Below are positions 5,516 to 9,430 of a stretch of DNA of 9,430 nt, in pieces. The DNA is taken from contig CAJIYV010000139.1 of the NCBI GenBank assembly GCA_905181745.1, positions 1-9,430 on the forward strand, read 5' to 3'. Both the position numbers and the translations under genes were made by a program. Numbering within the stretch: the stretch's first letter is position 1; each line of letters opens with the position of its first letter. A model generated the notes under the pieces. The model worked only from the letters and a program-made list of their open reading frames with translations, made no database searches and was not told the origin of the DNA. This DNA comes from an uncultured Actinomycetes bacterium. Lineage in GTDB: Bacteria > Actinomycetota > Actinomycetes > S36-B12.

Positions 5516-7056
5516 TACGCAAGTGTTTCATGAGACGTATTGCGGTCTGCTAGGTGCGCTGCGAGGATCGCGGCGCGGGCGTTGGTCGCGGGAACGAGAC
5601 ATCCCGCTTTGGAAAGGGCAGCCACTTGGGACGTGTAATGCTGGGGGTCTGCATCGGTTCCCAATACGTATACAACGATTTGGGGTCCTCCGGCTTCCAT
5701 GATCCGCTGACAGATCGGAGCGAACACGGCCGCTGGATCAGGGTGAGCTCCATGCCCCAGAACTAGGTCCATGAGAATAACGGCAACCTGAGGGTCTGCA
5801 CCTGCTTCTTCCAGAAAGTCTACGCGTGCGACCGGGTCGATCATCGGATGTGGTCGCCCCCGCGTGTACTCCTCCTCACCGAGATCTAGCAGCGTGCTGC
5901 TGTTAACAGGGGCGGGCATACCGAGTTTTTTATCGATGGGGGTGTTGGAATACACCGGTGACGTAAAGCTTTCGGCAAGAATAACAAGAGCCTCGTAGCA
6001 CAGGGTTCCACCCGAGTAGAGACCCCGGATGAGTGTGCGATCTGCCGAAATCCTGGCCAAGGCTGAGCGGACATCCGGACCCGATATGGCCGAGGTGTCA
6101 GGGAGCGACTCACCCAGGACTTCCAAAGTGCGCAGTACGCCAGATTCGAGAGTGTTGGCGAGTATCACACCCGGCGGAGTCGCAGTGGTCATATCTATAC
6201 CCATAAAGGCTGCAACCATTGGTGAACCGTCAGCCAGAGCCATGACCTCTTTGGCAACGCGCTGGCTGGGAGGTTTGGACACGAAAAGAATAACCTCGGT
6301 CTGTGGATCGTTTCGCAAGGCATGAATGGCAAGTCGGGCCATGCGCCCGTTGATCTCGTCACTGAGGTCGCGACCGCCAAGCCCGATCACGTGAGACACG
6401 CCGATCCCCCAGCGGTGAAGCAGAGCCATCACTTCCTGTGCCCCGGTACCGGCTGCGGCCACCACACCTACAGGTCCTTGGCGCACAACGTTTGCAAAGC
6501 CCAGTCCGGTCCCGGCAAGGGAAGCGGTCCCGGCTCCAGGTCCCATTACGAGAAGGTTTCGAGCGGCGGCATGATCCTTGAGGGCAATCTCATCTTCGGG
6601 GGTGACCCCGTCGCTGAAAAGAAGAACATCTAGACCCTTGGTCAGGGCCTTATGCGCTTCGAGAGATGCATACTCTCCTGGCACCGAGATAATGGCGATA
6701 GTTGAGTTTGGTTGAAGATTGAGCGCCTCATCCAGGGAAGTAGGGGACTGCTCCACCATCGGATTAGCTTCATTGCGGGCGGCAAACATCACCTGGCGAG
6801 CGCTTTCGATTGCAATTTCTCCACTGCTGGGCTCAAGGGATTCAACTGCTATAAATAGGTCACCGGGGCCAGCCCCCGTGAGTTCGGCGCTGGGGAATCC
6901 CCGGGAAATAAGCGTCTCGACGTTCGCCACTGTGCTCATCGCCGCCGAAGCCCACTGGACCCCTTCACACTGCTCCATCTCCCGCGTTCCCGACATCTGC
7001 AGCACCGAGTCAAGATAAGTGTCTGGGTACATGTTGATTGTAAATATGAGAGTCAC
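5515..7056 (-). CDS. fdrA: FdrA/AllF-like protein (putative carbamoyltransferase component)
   Basis: A 513-residue member of the FdrA family, related to the alpha subunit of succinyl-CoA synthetase. The N-terminus (YPDTYLDSVLQMSGTREM, about 10-27) is the FdrA-type opening. Further landmarks are LLVMGPGAGTA (168-178, where I recall GPDCGT in E. coli FdrA), VGVVAAAGTGAQEV (196-209), the diagnostic IGLGGRDLS (224-232) and FVSKPP (258-263). In E. coli, FdrA (AllF) works with AllG and AllH as oxamate carbamoyltransferase, which phosphorolyses oxalurate to carbamoyl phosphate and oxamate. No AllG or AllH homologue is visible here. The GTG start at 7056 follows AAGGAG by 8 nt and overlaps the carbamate kinase stop by 3 bases (GTGA). 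It is slightly shorter than E. coli FdrA (about 555 aa). Pairing with carbamate kinase strongly supports a carbamoyl-group role; the substrate is open. Confidence 0.9.
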   Translation of the reverse strand: MTLIFTINMYPDTYLDSVLQMSGTREMEQCEGVQWASAAMSTVANVETLISRGFPSAELTGAGPGDLFIAVESLEPSSGEIAIESARQVMFAARNEANPMVEQSPTSLDEALNLQPNSTIAIISVPGEYASLEAHKALTKGLDVLLFSDGVTPEDEIALKDHAAARNLLVMGPGAGTASLAGTGLGFANVVRQGPVGVVAAAGTGAQEVMALLHRWGIGVSHVIGLGGRDLSDEINGRMARLAIHALRNDPQTEVILFVSKPPSQRVAKEVMALADGSPMVAAFMGIDMTTATPPGVILANTLESGVLRTLEVLGESLPDTSAISGPDVRSALARISADRTLIRGLYSGGTLCYEALVILAESFTSPVYSNTPIDKKLGMPAPVNSSTLLDLGEEEYTRGRPHPMIDPVARVDFLEEAGADPQVAVILMDLVLGHGAHPDPAAVFAPICQRIMEAGGPQIVVYVLGTDADPQHYTSQVAALSKAGCLVPATNARAAILAAHLADRNTSHETLA

Positions 7057-8042
7057 GCAGGAGCTCCTTGTCTTGGTAACCCGGTGATCTCTCGAACGAT
7101 CCGGGTCCCAGGCGTTTCACCTTTTCCTAATGCTGAGGCCATCGACGAGGCGTCGGTTATAACAGCGTAGCCATCACTAGCGTCGATAAAGTCGAGAGCA
7201 GCCTCGACCTTAGGGCCCATGCTGCCGGCAGGAAATTGCCCCTGCCCCGCGTACTCCCGCATTTGTGCTGCATCCGCCAAATGAATTTCTCTTTCGGTAG
7301 GTTTCCCAAAGTCCGCGAGGACGCATTCGACACCGGTGACAAGAAGGAGAGCGTCAGCCTCAAGATACGTGGCGAGTAAAGCAGCACTCCGATCCTTGTC
7401 GACTACAGCCTCGATTCCCGCCAGTGTCCCATCTTGTTCCACGAGAGGGATCCCACCACCACCGCCCGCGACGACTAGATACCCATCCTTTGAGAGTCTG
7501 GATATTGCGTCCCCTTCGACAATTGCTTGCGGGCGTGGTGATGGAACAGTAATGCGGTACCCGCGCCCAGAATCTTCAACGATCGGATGCCCAGTGAGGG
7601 CTGAACGTGCCTGTGCCTCGTGAAGTGAATAAAAAGGACCGATTGGTTTCGACGGCCGATCGAAGGCCCCGTCCTGCCTGTCAACGATCACGTGAGTGAC
7701 AACCCCAACTACTGGTCCGAGTTGTTGATGGTGGGTACTGAGCAGCGCCATTTGGATCAGGTGCCCAATTAAACCTTGGGTCATTGCTCCCAGCGCAAAT
7801 AACGGCTGGCCAGGCACCTCAGGGGATCCGGCATGCTGCTGGATGTCCAGGTTTCCCACCTGCGGACCATTTCCATGTGTGATCACCACTCGCCAACCGG
7901 CTTCGCGCAGTGCGCACACGGACGCGGCCATTTCTTGACAGTTGGCCAGCATCTCGTCGTACGTTCCACTCTGCCCCTCACTTGTGATGGCATTTCCTCC
8001 CAGTGCAACGACAACCAAAGGTGCCGCTGTGGCGAGTGTCAA
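7053..8042 (-). CDS. arcC: Carbamate kinase
   Basis: A 329-residue carbamate kinase of the amino-acid kinase fold, which converts carbamoyl phosphate and ADP to ATP, ammonia and CO2 in the cytoplasm. Nearly every family landmark is present: VVVALGGNAI near the N-terminus, VITHGNGPQVGNL, VVAGGGGGIPLV, the nucleotide-site segment AVVDKDRSAALLA, FGKPTERE, and FPAGSMGPKVEAALDF. The frame is open up to 8078, but TTG 8042 was chosen: AAAGGA ends about 7 nt upstream, and the family sequence begins a few residues later. It is the first gene of the operon and passes directly into the FdrA-like gene. In known systems this pairing recovers ATP from carbamoyl phosphate released by a catabolic carbamoyltransferase. 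No arginine deiminase or ornithine carbamoyltransferase is seen here, so arginine fermentation is not indicated by this window. Confidence 0.96.
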   Translation of the reverse strand: MTLATAAPLVVVALGGNAITSEGQSGTYDEMLANCQEMAASVCALREAGWRVVITHGNGPQVGNLDIQQHAGSPEVPGQPLFALGAMTQGLIGHLIQMALLSTHHQQLGPVVGVVTHVIVDRQDGAFDRPSKPIGPFYSLHEAQARSALTGHPIVEDSGRGYRITVPSPRPQAIVEGDAISRLSKDGYLVVAGGGGGIPLVEQDGTLAGIEAVVDKDRSAALLATYLEADALLLVTGVECVLADFGKPTEREIHLADAAQMREYAGQGQFPAGSMGPKVEAALDFIDASDGYAVITDASSMASALGKGETPGTRIVREITGLPRQGAPA

Positions 8043-8082
8043 CGTACATTCCTTTCGGCGCTGGTGCACGTAATGCAATCCG

Positions 8083-8099
8083 CGGATATGTTTTATCCG
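8083..8099. promoter_or_regulatory. Inverted repeat CGGATA-N5-TATCCG in the divergent promoter region
   Basis: CGGATA (8083-8088) and TATCCG (8094-8099) are perfect reverse complements around TGTTT. The element lies 41 nt before the carbamate kinase start and would fall in its 5' leader or core promoter. It could be an operator or a small leader hairpin; no factor is identified. Confidence 0.4.
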
Positions 8100-8106
8100 A
8101 CAAAGT

Positions 8107-8135
8107 CATCACACTATAGTAAATGTAGTGTGATG
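8107..8135. promoter_or_regulatory. Perfect 10-bp inverted repeat overlapping a candidate promoter
   Basis: CATCACACTA (8107-8116) and TAGTGTGATG (8126-8135) are exact reverse complements separated by 9 bp. Between the carbamate kinase operon (minus) and the 212-aa gene (plus), this is the best operator candidate in the window. TATAGT (8115-8120) inside it matches a -10 box in five of six positions and would give a start near 8127 for the plus gene. A weak TTTATC lies 17 bp upstream of it. The size and symmetry suit a dimeric regulator of the GntR, TetR or MarR kind. Which regulator binds is unknown; the XRE protein at the left edge and regulators outside the window are candidates. Confidence 0.6.
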
Positions 8136-8150
8136 GTGGAGAATGAGGCG

Positions 8151-8789
8151 ATGAAAATGAATGAAGTGCCCCCCGCAGGTCTGGAGAGTGGCGACGCATT
8201 GGCGGCCCTGGTTGTCCGATTCACTGAAGCCGAACGACAGCTTTACCCGTTAGCCCTTGTTGACGCCGATATTTACGAGCGCTCGGTCCGACTTGTCGGA
8301 CTACTCGGAAGCTATCTTGAGCAGCAAGTTCATGGGGTCGATGACCTGACGGGTATTCGTGTTAATGCGCTTGCCCGGCTCCACGGTGTGGCGAGTAGCC
8401 AGGGAATTGTCTTAACCAATCTGGATGATCAATTAATAGTGGATGCGGCACTAGCCCAACGTTACCGAGTATTACTCGCACAGGGTGTTGATGACGAGGC
8501 AGAACTGATCACTGACCGCGCCAGGGCAGCTGGCGAGAAATGGGCGCCCATTCAAACTCCGGACAACGAAACACTCGGATTCGCCATGTCCCATCAGTGG
8601 GTTGACCTTCATTTGAGCTCTGGGACCCGACTGGTGCGCTCAGTTGATGTGGACCCTGCCACAGGGTCTCCGATTTTCCGGATTCAGGTCTATCCGGGGA
8701 GCGAATTAGAGGCTTCGCTGGTGTTGGAAATGAACAATCGCCAGGAATGGCTTGACGAAGCTGAAGCGATGCGAGCAGATATGGGGTAA
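8151..8789 (+). CDS. Unrecognised 212-aa protein
   Basis: I do not recognise this protein. It is soluble by appearance, with no signal peptide or membrane helix. The first two thirds are helical and acidic (ALAALVVRFTEAERQLYPLA, SVRLVGLLGSYLEQQVHG, LARLHGVASSQGIVLTNL). The last third looks like beta strands, with WVDLHLSSGTRLVRSVDVD and PIFRIQVYPGSELEASLVLE, and the chain ends in a charged helix. It has no cysteines. ATG 8151 was chosen because GGAG (8138-8141) lies about 9 nt upstream; ATG 8157, served by GAGG, is nearly as good. The frame is open back to 7833, but that part is antisense to carbamate kinase and crosses the promoter. It is divergent from the carbamate kinase operon and 109 nt upstream of the radical SAM gene. 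It may act with the radical SAM protein, for example as a partner or carrier; this is a guess. Confidence 0.78.
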   Translation: MKMNEVPPAGLESGDALAALVVRFTEAERQLYPLALVDADIYERSVRLVGLLGSYLEQQVHGVDDLTGIRVNALARLHGVASSQGIVLTNLDDQLIVDAALAQRYRVLLAQGVDDEAELITDRARAAGEKWAPIQTPDNETLGFAMSHQWVDLHLSSGTRLVRSVDVDPATGSPIFRIQVYPGSELEASLVLEMNNRQEWLDEAEAMRADMG

Positions 8790-8844
8790 TTGTCAAGTCG
8801 TGGATTGATTTGCCTGTTTCCACTTTCAGACACAAATCTTCTCC

Positions 8845-8850
8845 TATAAT
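8845..8850 (+). promoter_or_regulatory. Candidate -10 box of the radical SAM gene
   Basis: A perfect TATAAT stands in the 109-nt gap before the radical SAM gene and would start transcription near 8857, giving a leader of about 40 nt. No good -35 is seen at the usual distance (about 8822-8827 reads ACTTTC), so the promoter may need an activator. It suggests that the gene can be expressed apart from the 212-aa gene. Confidence 0.5.
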
Positions 8851-8898
8851 GTGGGGCGTAGTGAATTGACACGTGCATCACAGACGAGGGGAGAGGCA

Positions 8899-9430
8899 GT
8901 GCTTGACACTATGGATTACGCGAGGGTCTATGAATCCATCGAGGCAGATGGCCGAGTTATCTCGGGCCAACCCGGTTCATGGGATGTCAGCAGCCTGATC
9001 ATGGACGTGCAGGCCCGTGGTTTACGGGTCGAGGCAGAGATGGAGCGTCGAACAGGCGGCGCCGGTCCTACTGACGCGGGAATGCTGTGGATCGAAGGCT
9101 ATCCGGTGACGGCTCCAACCGGGAATTCGACATCCCAGGATTCTCCGTACTTACTCAAAGCTGAGGACGACGGCTACGGAATTTACCGTGGACTGCTTCG
9201 CGTAGCGTCGGCGCGCGCCGAGCGTAGACCACGTTTCTACGATCTCACCACTGCAGATGGGATCTCGTACGAGAAAATCGCACTCCTTCACTTGGATTCG
9301 CTGGCGAGCACTGTTGTCCAAACATGTGCTTATTGGGGTAACGATGACCAATGCACTTTTTGTGGGATCGGCGTGTCACTTGACTCTGGGCGGACAATCG
9401 TCAAAAAAACTCCGGAGATGCTCGCTGAAG
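8899..9430 (+). CDS. Radical SAM protein, MSMEG_0568-like (C-terminus beyond window)
   Basis: The first 177 residues of a radical SAM enzyme that runs off the right edge. After an N-terminal domain of about 140 residues (with GAGPTDAGMLWIEGYPV and FYDLTTADGISYEKIALLH) comes TCAYWGNDDQCTFCGIGVSL. Its cysteines are spaced CX8CX2C, and the aromatic residue before the last cysteine is usual for the [4Fe-4S] cluster of the superfamily. The wide first spacing and the long N-terminal domain fit my memory of the MSMEG_0568 family of the Nit1C nitrilase cluster. The GTG at 8899 follows AGGGGAG by about 5 nt; ATG 8911 in the same frame is an alternative. The remaining radical SAM barrel is outside the window, so the reaction cannot be judged. 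Confidence 0.85.
   Translation, partial: MLDTMDYARVYESIEADGRVISGQPGSWDVSSLIMDVQARGLRVEAEMERRTGGAGPTDAGMLWIEGYPVTAPTGNSTSQDSPYLLKAEDDGYGIYRGLLRVASARAERRPRFYDLTTADGISYEKIALLHLDSLASTVVQTCAYWGNDDQCTFCGIGVSLDSGRTIVKKTPEMLAE

Noticed and set aside
7059..7068. Palindrome AGGAGCTCCT as an operator
   Set aside because: It is explained by the ribosome binding site of the FdrA-like gene inside the end of carbamate kinase.
7833..8150. Upstream part of the open frame leading into the 212-aa gene
   Set aside because: It is antisense to carbamate kinase and runs through the divergent promoter and its inverted repeats.
1..9430. CRISPR array, insertion sequence, tRNA or rRNA
   Set aside because: I saw no regularly spaced direct repeats, transposase frame or RNA gene signature on either strand.

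Overview
The window looks like a bacterial accessory metabolic island. GC content appears to be in the mid-50s percent by eye, genes are tightly packed with 1-4 nt stop/start overlaps, and several genes start with GTG or TTG. An actinobacterium of moderate GC is the best guess, because several families match ones first named from a Mycobacterium smegmatis locus. The organism assignment is an inference and is weak.

Left part (1-4346). A 5'-intact but window-truncated XRE-type regulator on the minus strand (1-333) diverges from a six-gene plus-strand run. The run starts with a class III FAD/disulfide oxidoreductase of the CoA-disulfide reductase/NADH oxidase type (484-1827). An unrecognised 83-aa protein (1827-2078) and a DsrE-fold protein of the MSMEG_0572/Sll0783 family (2109-2597) follow. 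After a 104-nt gap with RNA hairpins comes a complete cobalt-type nitrile hydratase operon: beta subunit (2702-3385), alpha subunit (3382-3978) and an activator/metal chaperone ending in a His-Asp repeat (3978-4346).

Middle part (4352-8042). A minus-strand operon converges on the hydratase genes with only 5 bp between the stops. In transcription order it encodes carbamate kinase (7053-8042), an FdrA/AllF-like carbamoyltransferase component (5515-7056) and a GT4 glycosyltransferase of the MSMEG_0565 type (4352-5515). All three are translationally coupled.

Right part (8043-9430). A control region with a perfect 10-bp inverted repeat separates the carbamate kinase operon from a divergent unrecognised 212-aa gene (8151-8789). 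After a consensus TATAAT comes the start of a radical SAM protein that resembles the MSMEG_0568 family (8899 to the window end).

How it may work together. Three families here (MSMEG_0572-, MSMEG_0565- and MSMEG_0568-like) are typical members of the nitrilase-associated Nit1C cluster, which has been linked to cyanide assimilation and nitrogen starvation. In this window the nitrilase is not seen. A cobalt nitrile hydratase and an FdrA/carbamate kinase module stand in the same neighbourhood, and no amidase is present. One coherent but unproven reading is that a cyano group is hydrated to a carboxamide or ureido group. A carbamoyl group is then phosphorolysed to carbamoyl phosphate, and carbamate kinase turns this into ATP, ammonia and CO2. 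The hybrid composition is the most interesting point of the window.
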